From Cyrtodaria siliqua (lineage: Eukaryota > Mollusca > Bivalvia > Adapedonta > Hiatellidae): a stretch of 64,000 bases of DNA. The stretch spans positions 1 through 64,000 of the forward strand of contig JAWPHD010008236.1 of NCBI GenBank assembly GCA_037043455.1, given 5' to 3'. The position numbers and the translations under genes are program-made. The notes beneath the pieces were generated by a model that was not told the origin of the DNA, made no database searches, and was given only the letters and a program-made list of their open reading frames with translations. Below, in pieces: positions 34,421 to 45,495 of the stretch (position 1 is the stretch's first letter; each line of letters begins with the position of its first letter).

Positions 34421-34625
34421 AAAGAGAGGGGAAGGATACATAGGAATGCGAGAACCTGCCCTACTCTTACTATCGAATAGATTCCAAAGCTTCCAATGGT
34501 TATTTAACATGCTCGGAGGATAGACTGAAACTGAACCGCTTGTTAACATCCCCGACCGACGGACGAGGCTGAGGGAAAGTTTCTTGCACAAGAACACACC
34601 GATGAAAGTTAGTGACTACGGCCAG
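34421..34625 (-). mobile_element. Second, partial copy of the same SINE
   Basis: AGAGAGGGGAAGGATACATAG, CCTGCCCTACTCTTACTATCG and GAGGCTGAGGGAAAGTTTCT repeat the body of the SINE at 34152-34420 with more changes and an insertion near 34480-34555; the tRNA-like head is lost. Confidence 0.55.
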
Positions 34626-35662
34626 ACTTGAAGGCGCTATTCACTTGGGCAAGCCAGCCAGATGCTCTAACAAAATTACATTTGTTGAAAAATATAAGGG
34701 AATATATGTGGATATGCCGAGATTTTAGCTTACAATTCCGAATTCCATTTATTACAGATGTTCTATCTGAAAGCATTAGTATTAATTATTCCCGGTGGGG
34801 TCACGTCCCGGGTTTTTCAACCGCACTCCCTATAAGTACCGGCAAAGTACTAGGAAAGTATGCCATCAAGTAAGGGAAAACACTATCGGTAAGTATCTAA
34901 GAAGCTAGAAGCTTACAGGGGTATCAAATAAGAAAACAAATGTGTTTGTGCTGTTATAAACGCCCGTTTTAATACTTATCCATAGCCTTCGTTTGACCTT
35001 ATCCGAACAAATGTTTAGCCGTCGTAAGATTTATCCACTTTCTCGGACCCCTCTATCACAAAACGCCAGATTAAAAACCCTTAGTTAGTATTAAGGGATC
35101 AAATAAAGACAAAATGACAAACATAATGAATGTTTTACATGTGCATGCCCTTATTATCGTGTCAGAATTACTGTGTAATTGAAAAATCGACGAAATGTCA
35201 ATTGTTGACACGGATTTTTCCGATCCGCCCAGTTCAAAACGGATAAAATTGCTTAAAACAATACTAAAATTAAAAACATAGGATATGGATGTGAAGAAAA
35301 ATATTCAGGGAATCTAACAAAGCAAAAACTATTTATATAACGAATATAATATTTAAATAAATGACAAATATTGAGCGTACATGTAATGTGGCGCGTCTTT
35401 CCCGTACCCGCGTATGGCCTTATTCGACCCGCGTTCATATTATACGGATACTGGAGGTGATCTATGACAAATAGTATTATGTGTATTGTCTTAAATATAT
35501 GTTGTCCATGGGCCTCTTATTTTGTTTTATATATTTATCAAATTTTAATTTTACAATGACGTCTCCATCATTATAAGTTACAGAACAGTCAACAGTATAG
35601 TTTGTGACATCTTAATATTTTGATAATAATGTTAAAAACTCTCTTTTTTCCCCTCAAAAAAG

Positions 35663-35750
35663 TGGTGGTAATCCAATCAGAATTACTGGAGATAAATTAA
35701 CCAATGCCAATGCTGCTACAGTGACAGTGGATTATGCTGGCTTTGAATCT
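35663..35750 (+). CDS. Plexin-like gene, exon 4: start of an IPT/TIG domain
   Basis: An 88-nt exon with a tttcccctcaaaaaAG acceptor and a strong GTaagt donor, phase 2 in and phase 0 out. With the two bases from exon 3 it gives Ser, then GGNPIRITGDKL and NAATVTVDYAGFES. This follows ISPKKAIE of exon 3 to form the IPT start (Gly-Gly, hydrophobic strand, Gly, Asp-Lys-Leu). The polypyrimidine tract is separated from the AG by several A, which is slightly unusual. The 3' part of the exon and the start of the next intron are repeated twice more immediately downstream. Confidence 0.8.
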
Positions 35751-36104
35751 GTAAGTTCAATATGTGTAGCTTGAATAGTATAGCTTACTGTAATGTCGTA
35801 ATCAAAGCTTAACTATTAAAGTATCACAATTATTGGAATTCGTTTAACCAATGCCAATGCTGCTACAGTGACAGTGGAGTATGCTGGCCTTGAATCTGTA
35901 AGTTCAATATGTGTAGCTTGAATAGTATAGCTTACTGTAATGTTGTAATCAAAGCATAACTATTAAAGTATCACAATTACTGGTAGTCGTTTAACCAATG
36001 CTGCTACAGTGACAGCGGAGTATGCTGGCCTTCATCGGTAAGTTCAATATGTGTAGCTTGAACATTATAGCTTACTGTAATGTAGTAATCAAAACTGTTA
36101 AAGT
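35682..36104 (+). repeat. 147-bp tandem triplication of exon 4's 3' part plus donor
   Basis: Units start at 35682, 35829 and 35976, exactly 147 bp apart. Each has the coding part (TTAACCAATGC, TGCTACAGTGACAG, TATGCTGGC), a GTAAGTTCAATATG donor and the following intron (TAGCTTGAATAGTATAGCTTACTG). Copy 2 keeps an open frame to the donor (LTNANAATVTVEYAGLES). Copy 3 has lost six coding bases upstream and ends CTTCATCG|GTAAGT, changing the phase. Neither extra copy has a good polypyrimidine tract, only a TTAAAG before it. Confidence 0.9.
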
Positions 36105-36473
36105 GGGGTACATCAGGCTTAACGTGAGGTTCAAGGTTACAACTTAAAATTGACTAATAATGATTTTTCTATTCTAATTTTAATAGATGTGTATATGGAA
36201 AAACTTTGAAAATTCTTCTTCTCTCATATTATGCATGTAGCATAAGCTTAAGGTCCACTACCAAGTTTGTTCAAATGGTGCTCATTTTAGTAAATGTCTA
36301 TATTTGTTGTCACCAACTCCTCTTAAGCTATGAGAATGCCACATCAAGATTACTAGTAATGTATGCGCTGTCATGTCTAATTTTCCCTCTTAACGTCTTC
36401 AAACAAGGCAATAATGACATGGAACATTGCATATCTTAAACGGCTTGGAGTAACAAATCTGCGGCTCAGCTTC
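36105..36473 (+). repeat. Intron with one family M monomer fragment
   Basis: Positions 36186-36280 match family M (GTGTATATGGAAAAACTT, ATGCATGTAGCATAAGCTTA, CCAAGTTTGTTCAAATGGTG). The remainder is unrecognised. Confidence 0.5.
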
Positions 36474-36772
36474 TTTTTAGCTCGACTATTCGAAGAATAA
36501 GAGAGCTTATGTAATCACCCCGGCGTCGGCATCGGCGTCCCACATCAAGGTTTGCGTGTAAGCTGTGTTTACAACTCTATATCTATTACATTTCTTATCC
36601 TAGCACAACCAAATTTGTTCATGGGCTTCCTTATAGCATTATCTTAAGGGCTGCATAAGCAATTTTGGTTCCTGTAACCCATGGGCTCCCATGGAACCCA
36701 AATTATGATAGCCCATAAAATGTGTCCCATTTCACATCAAATTTTGCGTGTCAGCTGTGTTTACAAGTCTAG

Positions 36773-37969
36773 GTCCATCTGTCCGTCTGTCCGTAAATAT
36801 TTAATTGTAGCGACTACTCCTCTGAAACTACTGGGTGGATATTCATGAAACTTTACAGAAATGTTGCCCATGAAGTCTAGTTTATCCTAGCAAAAATTCA
36901 TGTTGATGTGAAATCCAAGATGGCCACCAAAGCTAAAAATAGATTTTTAAAATACAAGTTTGTAGCGACACTTTTTGAAAACTAAGTGATATTGATATGG
37001 GACTTTTTCTAAAATGATCAGCGTGATCAGTAGAGCTAAAAATTGACAGCTTATGCCGTGGTGCGGAGAGTCCGTCGTCCGTCTGTCCGTCTGTCTGTAA
37101 ACTTTTTTTTGTAGCGACTTCTCCTCTGAAACTACTAAATGGATTTTCATGAAACTTTACAGAAATGTTGCCCATGAAGTCTAGTTGATCCTAGCAAAAA
37201 TTCATGTTGATGTGAAATCCAAGATGGCCGCCAGATCTAAAAATAGGTTTTTAAAAAACAAGTTTGTAGCGACTACTTCTTGAAAACTATAAGTGATATT
37301 GATATTGGACTTTTACTAAAATGATCAGCATGACATGATGTTGGTCCTTGTCAAAAATCGTTTTGATTCAACGTTAAACATGGCTGCCAGAGGCCATCTT
37401 TGTTTACATACAGTTATATAGTAAAAACTTGTAGCGACTACTCCTTTGAAAATACTTGACAGATTTTCATGAAACTTTACAGGAATATTGCTCTTAATGT
37501 CTAATTGATCCTAGCAAAATTTCAGATCGGCCAGAAATTCAAGATGGCCGCCACAGCTAAAATTAGATTTTTAAAAAAGAAGTTTGTAGCGACTACGTCT
37601 TGAAAACTATAAGTGATATTGATATGGGACTTTTTGTAAAATGATCAGCATGACATGATGGTTATCAGAGTCAAACATTATTTTGATTCGACTTTAAACA
37701 TGGCTGTCAGTGGCCATCTTTGTTTACATAGAGTTATATAATGAAAACTTGTAGCGACTATTCCTGTGAAACTACTTGACGGATTTTCATGAAACTTCAC
37801 AGGAATGTGGCTCTTGATGTCTAATTGATCCTAGCAAAATTTCAGGTCGGCCGGAAATTCAAGATGGCCGCCACGGCTAAAAATAATTTTTCAAAAAACA
37901 AGTCTGTAGCGACTACTTCCTGAAATCAAAATCAATCAGTAGAGCTTCAAGGTCATTGACCTCTTGTTT
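36773..37969 (+). mobile_element. Family A element (copy A2) with a truncated leading copy
   Basis: A headless fragment (GTCCATCTGTCCGTCTGTCC box onward) runs to about 37025. It is then joined to a second copy whose head is scrambled (GATCAGTAGAGCTAAAAATTG, then GCTTATGCCGTGGTGCGG). Three 320-bp monomers and the tail GTAGAGCTTCAAGGTCATTG ending CTCTTGTTT follow. The scrambled head suggests rearrangement between copies. Confidence 0.65.
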
Positions 37970-38154
37970 AATTTTTATTTTTATTTATTTTTTACATATT
38001 TTTGTGTTGTTTTGGTGAATTCTTACATAGCTTCTTACACATATGTTGCCTTCAACACCCCCACTCCCCCCCACTATCCACCCCGCCTCTCTTCCACCCC
38101 CATTCCACACACCAAAACTCGTTGTTTTATTTATATTTATTTTTTTTACATATT

Positions 38155-38764
38155 TATGGCTCCCCCACACAAAGTGTGGTAGGGGTGCCATATTGATTTT
38201 GTGCTTTCTGTCTGTTTCTTTCTCTGTCTGTTTCTCTGTCTGTGTCACAAACGATGTCCGATCAATAACTAGAGAATGGTTGGACCTAGGGTCCTCAAAC
38301 TTGGAAGGATGGTTGATCATGACAAGTAGATGACCCCTATTGATTTTGGGGTCACTAGGTCAAAGGTCAAGGTTGTGGTGACATTGACTATCAAAACGAT
38401 GTCCGATCAATAACTAGAGAATGGGTCCTAGGGTCCTCAAACTTGGAAGGATGGTTGGTCATGACCAGTAGATGACCCCTATTGATTTTTTTTTAAAAAA
38501 AATATTTTTTTTTTTTTTTTTAATTTTTTTTTTAATTTTTTTTTTTTTTTAAATTTTTGCATAAAAAGTTTTAGGGTCGGCCCCTTAAACAAATAGGGTC
38601 GGTCGGGTTACCTGAACCACACATATTTTTTTATGTGGCCTTACTGATACAGATAGTAGATACAGTCACAGGGATATTGAATATCAAAACGACCTCAGAT
38701 CAATAGAGGACGGTTGGACCTAGAGTCGTCAATTATGCCTGTTCCAGCTAGTGGGGGAGCCATA
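38155..38764 (+). mobile_element. Family G element, 610 bp
   Basis: The 14-bp ends are perfect inverted repeats: TATGGCTCCCCCAC at 38155 and GTGGGGGAGCCATA ending 38764. The left end also folds locally (TGGCTCCCCCACAC...GTGTGGTAGGGGTGCCA). A CTGTCTGTTTC/TCTGTCTG box precedes monomers with AACGATGTCCGATCAATAAC and TCCTCAAACTTGGAAGGATGG (about 120-bp spacing). A poly-T/poly-A stretch lies at 38487-38556. Confidence 0.65.
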
Positions 38765-38960
38765 CGTTTTTGTCCCATGGACAATAACAATTTCTAGTTC
38801 TGTGTAGTTTTGGTCAGTTCTTACACATAGTTATATTGTGCTCCCAACCGCACCCCACATTGTTGTAGCCTTGTTTTCTGATGGTATATACTAGCTATAA
38901 ATGTATTATTCTCTGAAAAATCGAATAGTCGAGCTGCGCTGTTCTCCCACAGCTCTTGTT

Positions 38961-39451
38961 ACTTAAAACAGTTGAAATAAGACCAGACTTAACACGTTTT
39001 CAAATGTCAAGTGTTTGTGTGTACGCACTATAAGAATCCAAATTGATTTGTCGCGTTTTCAGGACTTAACCGTAAATGCTTTTGGAATTTCACATGCGTT
39101 TACATATAATTGAGAGCAGGCTTTTACAAATATCTTTGAATTCATAGAAAAAAAGTTTTTCTCACCGAATCGAGCGTTGGCACGTGTATCTGCTATCAGA
39201 ATTGCAGGTATCCGTGACGTACCTTCCTACCCATGGTAAGGTAAGGGTGAATATGGATGCCTCTATACACACTGTCCCAGAGCAAGTCTTAAGTATCCAA
39301 TGTTTCTAAGTACACAAAGTAATGTGTTGATGAGTCATTAAACAACAATTAAATTTAATTACTTGATAGCCATGATGGAGCCCTGATTTAATACCACAAA
39401 ATTCATATTAAATTCAGACAATTTAATACAATTATTTCTTTTGTATTAATG
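38961..39451. other. Intron, nothing recognised
   Basis: Unique-looking sequence between D1 and the next family A element. No exon, RNA gene or repeat family was seen. Confidence 0.4.
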
Positions 39452-41808
39452 TTTAGCTCTACTGATCAGAGATCAGCAGAGCTTATGCCGTGGTGCGGCG
39501 TTCGTCGTCCGTCTGTCCGTCCGTAAACTTTTATTTGTAGCGACTACTTCTCTGAAAGTACTGGATGGATATTCATGAAACTTTACCGAAATATTGCCCA
39601 TGAAGTCTAGTTGATCCTAGCAAAAATTCATGTTGATGTGAAATCCAAGATGGCCGCCAAATCTAAAAATAGGTTTTTAAAAAACAAGTTTGTAGCGACT
39701 ACTTCTTGAAAACTATAAAGGATATTGATATGGGACTTTTTCTAAAATGATCAGCATGACATGATGTTGGTTCTTGTCAAAAATCATTTTGATTCGACGT
39801 TAAACATGGCTGCCAGCGGCCATCTTTGTTTACATAGAGTTATATAATGAAAACTTATAGCGACTACTCTTCTGAAACTACTTGACGGATTTTCATGAAA
39901 CTTCACAGGAATGTTGCTCTTGAGGTCTAATGGATCCTAGCAAAATGTCAGGTCGGCCGGAAATTCAAGATGGCCACCATGGCTAAAAATAGATTTTTAA
40001 AAAAATAAGTTTGTAGCGACTACTTCTTGAAAACTATAAGAGATACTGATATGAGACTTTTTCTAAAATGATCAGCATGACATGATGTTGGTCCTTGTTG
40101 AAAATCGTTTTGATTCAATGTTAAACATGGCTGCCAGCGGCCATCTTTGTTTACATAGAGTTATATAATGAAAACTTGTAGCGACTACTCCTTTGAAACT
40201 ACTTTACGGATTTTCATGAAACTTCACAGGAATGTTGCTCTTGATGTCTTATTGACCCTAGCAAAATTTCAGGTCGGCCGGAAAATCAAGATGTCCGCCA
40301 CGGCTAAAAATAGATTTTTAAAAAATAAGTTAGCGACTACTTTTTGAAAACTATAAGAGATATTGATATGGGACTTTTTCTAAAATGATCAGCATGCATG
40401 ATGGTTATCCGAGTCAAACATTATTTTGATTCGACGTTAAACATGGCTGCCAGTGGCCATCTTTGTTTACATAGAGTTATTTAATGAAAACTTGTAGCGA
40501 CTACTCCTCTGAAACTACTTGACGGATCTAAAAATAGATTTTCAAAATACAAGTTTGTAGCTACTACTTCTTGAAAACTATAAGTGATATTTATATGGGA
40601 CTTCTTCTAAAACGATCAGCATGACATGACGGTTATTCGAGTCAAACATTATTTTTATTCGACGTTAAACATGGCTGCCAGTGGCCATCTTTGTTTACAT
40701 AGAGTTATATAATGAAAACTTGTAGCGACTACTCCTCTGAAACTACTTAACGGATTTTCATGAAACTTCACGTGAATGTTGCTCTTGATGTCTAATTGAT
40801 CTTAACAAAATTTCAGGTCGGCCGGAAATTCAAGATGGCCACCATGGCTAAAAATAGATTTTTAAAAAGTAAATTTTGTAGCGACTACTTCTTGAAAACT
40901 ATAAGAGATATTGATATGGGACTTTTTTTAAAATGATCAGCATGACATGACGGTTATCCGAGTCGAACATTATTTTGATTCAATGTTAAACATTGCTGTC
41001 AGCGGCCATCTTTGTTTACATAGAGTTATTTAATGAAAACTTGTAGCGACTACTCCTCTGAAACTACTTGACGGATCTAAAAATAGATTTCAAAATACAA
41101 GTTTGTAGCTACTACTTCTTGAAAACTATAAGTGATATTTATATGGGACTTCTTCTAAAACGATCAGCATGACATGACGGTTATTCGAGTCAAACATTAT
41201 TTTTATTCGACGTTAAACATGGCTGCCAGTGGCCATCTTTGTTTACATAGAGTTATATAATGAAAACTTGTAGCGACTACTCCTCTGAAACTACTTAACG
41301 GATTTTCATGAAACTTCACGTGAATGTTGCTCTTGATGTCTAATTGATCTTAACAAAATTTCAGGTCGGCCGGAAATTCAAGATGGCCACCATGGCTAAA
41401 AATAGATTTTTAAAAAGTAAATTTTGTAGCGACTACTTCTTGAAAACTATAAGAGATATTGATATGGGACTTTTTTTAAAATGATCAGCATGACATGACG
41501 GTTATCCGAGTCGAACATTATTTTGATTCAATGTTAAACATTGCTGTCAGCGGCCATCTTTGTTTACATAGAGTTATATAATGAAAACTTGTAGCAACTA
41601 CTCCTCTGAAACTACTTGACGGATTTTCATGAAACTTCACAGGAATGTTGCTCTTGATGTCTTATTGACCCTAGCAAAATTTCAGGTCGGCCAGAAATTC
41701 AAGATGGCCGCCATGGCTAAAAATAGATTTTCAAGAAACAAGTTTGTAGTGACTACTTCCTGAAATCAAAATCAATCAGTAGAGCTTCAAGGTCATTGAC
41801 CTCTTGTT
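39452..41808 (+). mobile_element. Family A element (copy A3) with higher-order duplication
   Basis: Complete: TTTAGCTCTACTGATCAGAG head, GTTCGTCGTCCGTCTGTCCG box, seven to eight monomers and tail GTAGAGCTTCAAGGTCATTG, CTCTTGTTTT. A 549-bp unit (40481-41029) containing a deleted monomer (ACGGATCTAAAAATAG) is repeated almost unchanged at 41030-41578. The tail abuts the head of family B copy B3 with no spacer. Confidence 0.75.
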
Positions 41809-44440
41809 TTTAGCTCTACTGGCCAAGGGCCAGCAGAGCTTATGGGATGGTGTGTTGTCCGTCTTCCGTCGTCCGTCGTCCGTCGTCCGTCCGTCCGTCG
41901 TCCGTCCGTTAACTTTTGCTTGTGTACACTCTAGAGGCCACATTTCTGATGCAATCATCATGAAACTTTGTCAGAATGTTTGTCTCAATGAAATCTCGGT
42001 CAAGTTCGAAAATGGGTCATGTGGGGTCAATAACTAGGTCACTAGGTCAAATATTGGAAAAACCTTGTGTACACTCTAAAGGCCATATTTTTGACCCGAG
42101 CTTGATGCAACTTTGTCAGAATGTTTGTCTTAATTATATCTTGGTCAAGTTTGAAAATGGGTCACATGGGGTTAAAAACTAGGTCACTAGGTCAAATACT
42201 TGAAAAACCTTGTGTACACTCTAGAAGCCGTATTTCTGACCCAATCTTGATGAAACTTTGTCAAAATGTTTGTCTTAATTATATCTTGGTCAAGTTCAAA
42301 AATGGGTCACATGGTGTTAAAAACTAGGTCACTAGGTCAAACTTTGGAAAAACCGTGTGTACACTCTAGAGGCCATATTTTTTACCTGATCTTGATGAAA
42401 CTTTGTCAGAATGTTTATCTTAATGAAATCTCGGTCAAGTTCAAAAATGGGTCATGTGGTGTCAAAAACTAGGTCACTAGGTCAAATATTGGAAAAACCT
42501 TGTGTACACTCTAAAGGCCATATTTTTGACCCGAGCTTGATGCAACTTTGTCAGAATATTTGTCTTAAGTATATCTTGGTCAAGTTTGAAAATGGGTCAC
42601 ATGGGGTTAAAAACTAGGTCACTAGGTCAAATACTTGAAAAACCTTGTGTACACTCTAGAAGCCGTATTTCTGACCCAATCTTGATGAAACTTTGTCAAA
42701 ATGTTTGTCTTAATTATATCTTGGTCAAGTTCAAAAATGGGTCACATGGTGTTAAAAACTAGGTCACTAGGTCAAACTTTGGAAAAACCGTGTGTACACT
42801 CTAGAGGCCATATTTTTGACCTGATCTTGATGAAACTTTGTCAGAATGTTTGTCTTAATGAAATCTCGGTCAAGTTCAAAAATGGGTCATGTGGTGTCAA
42901 AAACTAGGTCACTAGGTCAAATACTTGAAAAAACTTGTGTACACTCTAGAGGTCATATTTGTTACCCAATCTTGATGAAACTTTGTCAAATTGTTTATCT
43001 TAATTATATCTTGATCAAGTTCGAAAATGGGTCACATGAAGTTAAAAACTAGGTCACTAGGTCAAATATTGGAAAAACCTTGTGTACACTCTAGAGGCCA
43101 TATTTTTGACCCGAGCTTGATGCAACTTTGTCAGAATGTTTGTCTTAATTCTTTGTCTCAATGAAATCTCGGTCAAGTTCGAAAATGGGTCATGTGGGGT
43201 CAAAAACTAGGTCACTAGGTCAAATATTGGAAAAACCTTGTGTACACTCTAGAGGCCATATTTTTGACCCGAGCTTGATGCAACTTTGTCAGAATGTTTG
43301 TCTTAATTATATCTTGGTCAAGTTTGAAAATGGGTCACATGGGGTTAAAAACTAGGTCACTAGGTCAAATACTTGAAAAACCTTGTGTACACTCTAGAAG
43401 CCGTATTTCTGACCCAATCTTGATGAAACTTTGTCAAAATGTTTGTCTTAATTATATCTTGGTCAAGTTCAAAAATGGATCACATGGTTTAAAAACTAGG
43501 TCACTAGGTCAATATTTGGAAAAACCGTGTGTACACTCTGGAGGCCATATTTTTGACCCGATCTTGATGAAACTTTGTGAGAATGTTTGTCTCAATGAAA
43601 TCTCGGTCAAGTTCAAAAATGGGTCATGTGGGGTCAAAAACTAGGTCACTAGGTCAAATACTTGAAAAACCTTGTGTACACTCTAGAGGTCATATTTGTT
43701 ACCCAATCTTGATGAAATTTTGTCAAATTGTTTATCTTAATTATATCTTTATCAAGTTCGGAAATGGGTCACATGAAATTAAAAACTAGGTCACTAGGTC
43801 AAATATTGGAAAAACCTTGTGTACACTCTAGAGGCCATATTTTTGACTCGAGCTTGATGCAACTTTGTCAGAATGTTTGTCTTAATTATATCTTGGTCAA
43901 AATTGAAAATGGGTCACATGGGGTTAAAAACTAGGTCACTAGGTCAAATATTGGAAAAACCTTGTGTACACTCTTTGTCAAAATGTTTGTCTTAATTATA
44001 TCTTGGTCAAGTTCAAAAATGGGTCACATGGTGTTAAAAACTAGGTCACTAGGTCAAACTTTGGAAAAACCGTGTGTACACTCTAGAGGCCATATTTTTG
44101 ACCCGATCTTGATGCAATTTTGTCAGAATATTTGTCTCAATTATAGCTTGCTAAAGTTCGAAAATGGGTCACACAGGGTCACACAGGGTCAAAAACTAGG
44201 TCACTAGTACACTCTAGAGGCCATATTTCTGACCCGATCTTGATGAAACTTTGTTGAAATGTTGTCTTAATTATATTTTGGTCAAGTTCGAAAATGGGTC
44301 CCATGGGGTCAAAAACTAGGTCACTAGGTCAAATACTTGAAAAACATTGTGTACACTCTAGACACCATGTAGTACGACTCGATTCATCAATGGTATAACA
44401 GCCAGTAGAGCGTTCACAGGCCCTCTTGGGCCTCTTGTTT
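41807..44440 (+). mobile_element. Family B-type element (copy B3), 145-bp array of about 17 units
   Basis: The head AGCTCTACTGGCC-AAG-GGCCAGCAGAGCT is followed by a long GTCCGTCGTCCGTC box (41855-41910). The 145-bp monomers contain TTGTGTACACTCTAGAGGCC, ATCTTGATGAAACTTTGTCA, TCTCGGTCAAGTTCGAAAAT and AACTAGGTCACTAGGTCAAA. The tail is GCCAGTAGAGCGTTCACAGG with the hairpin AGGCCC-TCTT-GGGCCT and CTTGTTT. Because 145 is not a multiple of 3, similar 68-codon open frames recur at each unit in shifting frames; they are by-products, not genes. It ends 153 bp before exon 5. Confidence 0.8.
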
Positions 44441-44593
44441 ATGGTTTGTAGAGGGGTGGCTTACCCCAACTCTCACACACCTATAAAGGGGTGAATAGAT
44501 GGATCACCATTAATTTGGTGATTGAAATTTAAAACAATAATTTTTATGCTGTACCTGCTGAAAAGTTAATATATTTGTCTTTTAATAATCTAG

Positions 44594-44869
44594 AAATCAA
44601 TCTGTGATATTAAATCAGCAAAGGAGGTCATTTGTCCATCACCTAAAGCCCCAACCAACTTAGAGGTTGTGGGATCAAAAGAAAGCAAGAGAAGAAAGAA
44701 GCGTTCCGCAGATTGTGGCTGTGATTGTGAATGTGTAATCACAACAGTTAAAATAGCCCTGGATGGAGTAGAAGCCTCATTTACGCTTACCTATTACAAA
44801 GACCCAACACTTAACAAAATTGGAGATGAACTTCTTTTTGAATCTACAGGCCAAAGGCTGACAATTCAG
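44594..44869 (+). CDS. Plexin-like gene, exon 5: IPT end, basic/Cys-rich insert, next IPT start
   Basis: A 276-nt exon (92 codons, phase 0 to 0) with an ataatcTAG acceptor and GTgagt donor. Residues 1-20 (KSICDIKSAKEVICPSPKAP) carry the two Cys of the IPT domain begun in exon 4. Residues about 28-47 hold a lysine/arginine run, KESKRRKKRS, followed by DCGCDCEC. RRKKRS fits the furin-type cleavage pattern. Residues 48-70 (TTVKIALDGVEASFTLTYY) finish the domain, and KDPTLNKIGDELLFESTGQ leads into RLTIQ, the start of the next one, completed in exon 6. The DP and YY positions are typical of plexin IPT junctions. The acceptor tract is not very pyrimidine-rich. Confidence 0.87.
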
Positions 44870-45030
44870 GTGAGTGGTTAGTTTGATCATGTCTTGTATA
44901 ACTAAAAACCTTGGAAACCAGTTTGAATCGAGTCATGGCTTTCAAAAACTAAACTGGAAAACTGAGATTCAGAGAGCAGCTGTTTATCACTGCAGTGAGT
45001 TAAATTGTGTATTGATCATTTGTTAATTTT
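44870..45030. other. Intron start, nothing recognised
   Basis: Sequence between the exon 5 donor and the hAT fragment. No feature seen. Confidence 0.4.
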
Positions 45031-45480
45031 AAAGATGGCCCTTGATTTAACAGATTTAAATAATTTCAATGCAGATTTGCAGTCAAAGTTTCCAAGTGCA
45101 GGTCCATCAACTATAACAGCTGTTCACAGTGAGCTGGATAGGGCCATTTCCTCAGTTTCACACTGTTTTGAGCAGAAAAGGCTCATTCACAGTCACTCGT
45201 GTGAACAGGATGGGTCAGAGCAAGACTTGCCAATCTAGACAAATTTGGAAAATCAATTCCATGGAAGTTTGTGATTAAACCCCACAGAAATGCAGTGGAA
45301 TTTCTTGGGTATATTTGGGTTTTGACAAAGGCTTTGATTTCCTTTTTTGGGTCATGTTTTAGCCGGGACCCATACACAGGAATCCATTTCTCCTTGAAAC
45401 TTTGTACACCATTATCGTCCAGAGTTTGCTGCGTCTGCTCAGTACCAGCATTGTTACCATTGTTATATTCATCCAAAGTG
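45030..45480 (-). pseudogene. hAT-like transposase C-terminal fragment, antisense
   Basis: On the minus strand FHGIDFPNLSRLASLALTHP, then VHTSDCE, a stop, AFSAQNSVKLRKWP and HCEQLL match the C-terminal dimerisation region of hAT transposases and their domesticated ZNF862-like relatives (from memory: YP/FPxLSxLA...S/TxDCERxFS). The Arg of the CER motif is now a stop codon. The upstream part (QSFKEKWIPVYGSRLKHDPK) is open but I cannot assign it. Only this C-terminal piece is present; the catalytic part is absent. It is a remnant, not a gene. Confidence 0.7.
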
Positions 45481-45495
45481 TTGCCAGTATCGTGT

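Larger units (their letters stand above)
32017..35461. mobile_element. Foldback element with long inverted arms of about 440 bp
   Basis: The arms 32017-32457 and 35018-35461 are inverted copies over their full length: the left begins ATCACCCCCGGTATCCGTAT, and the right ends with the complement of ATCACCTCCAGTATCCGTAT. Matching landmarks include GAACGCGGGTCGAATTAGGC, TGACATTTCGTCGATTTTTC, AATCTGGCGTTTTGTGA and AGTGGATAA. Identity looks around 85-90%. The interior (2.56 kb) holds no transposase that I can read, but contains a palindromic MITE and two SINE fragments. It ends about 200 bp before exon 4. Confidence 0.85.
36474..38960 (+). mobile_element. Family D element (copy D1) carrying nested A and G elements
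   Basis: The head TTTTTAGCTCGACTATTCGAAG folds back (CTATTC-GAA-GAATA) and is followed by AGAGAGCTTATGTAATCACC. Core words are CACATCAAGGTTTGCGTGTA and CTTCCTTATAGCATTATC. The tail is CGAATAGTCGAGCT, the exact complement of the first 14 bases of the head, then a second hairpin (AGCTG...CAGCT) and CTCTTGTT at 38953-38960. Family A sequence is inserted at about 36773-37969 and family G at 38155-38764. Confidence 0.7.

Noticed and set aside
41976..44207. Series of similar 64-116 codon open frames
   Set aside because: They recur every 145 bp because the repeat lacks stops in a given frame; the frame shifts from unit to unit, and there is no domain or splice context.
45183..45238. Plus-strand frame at 45005-45238 as a gene
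   Set aside because: Shadow of the minus-strand hAT fragment, whose motifs are recognisable.
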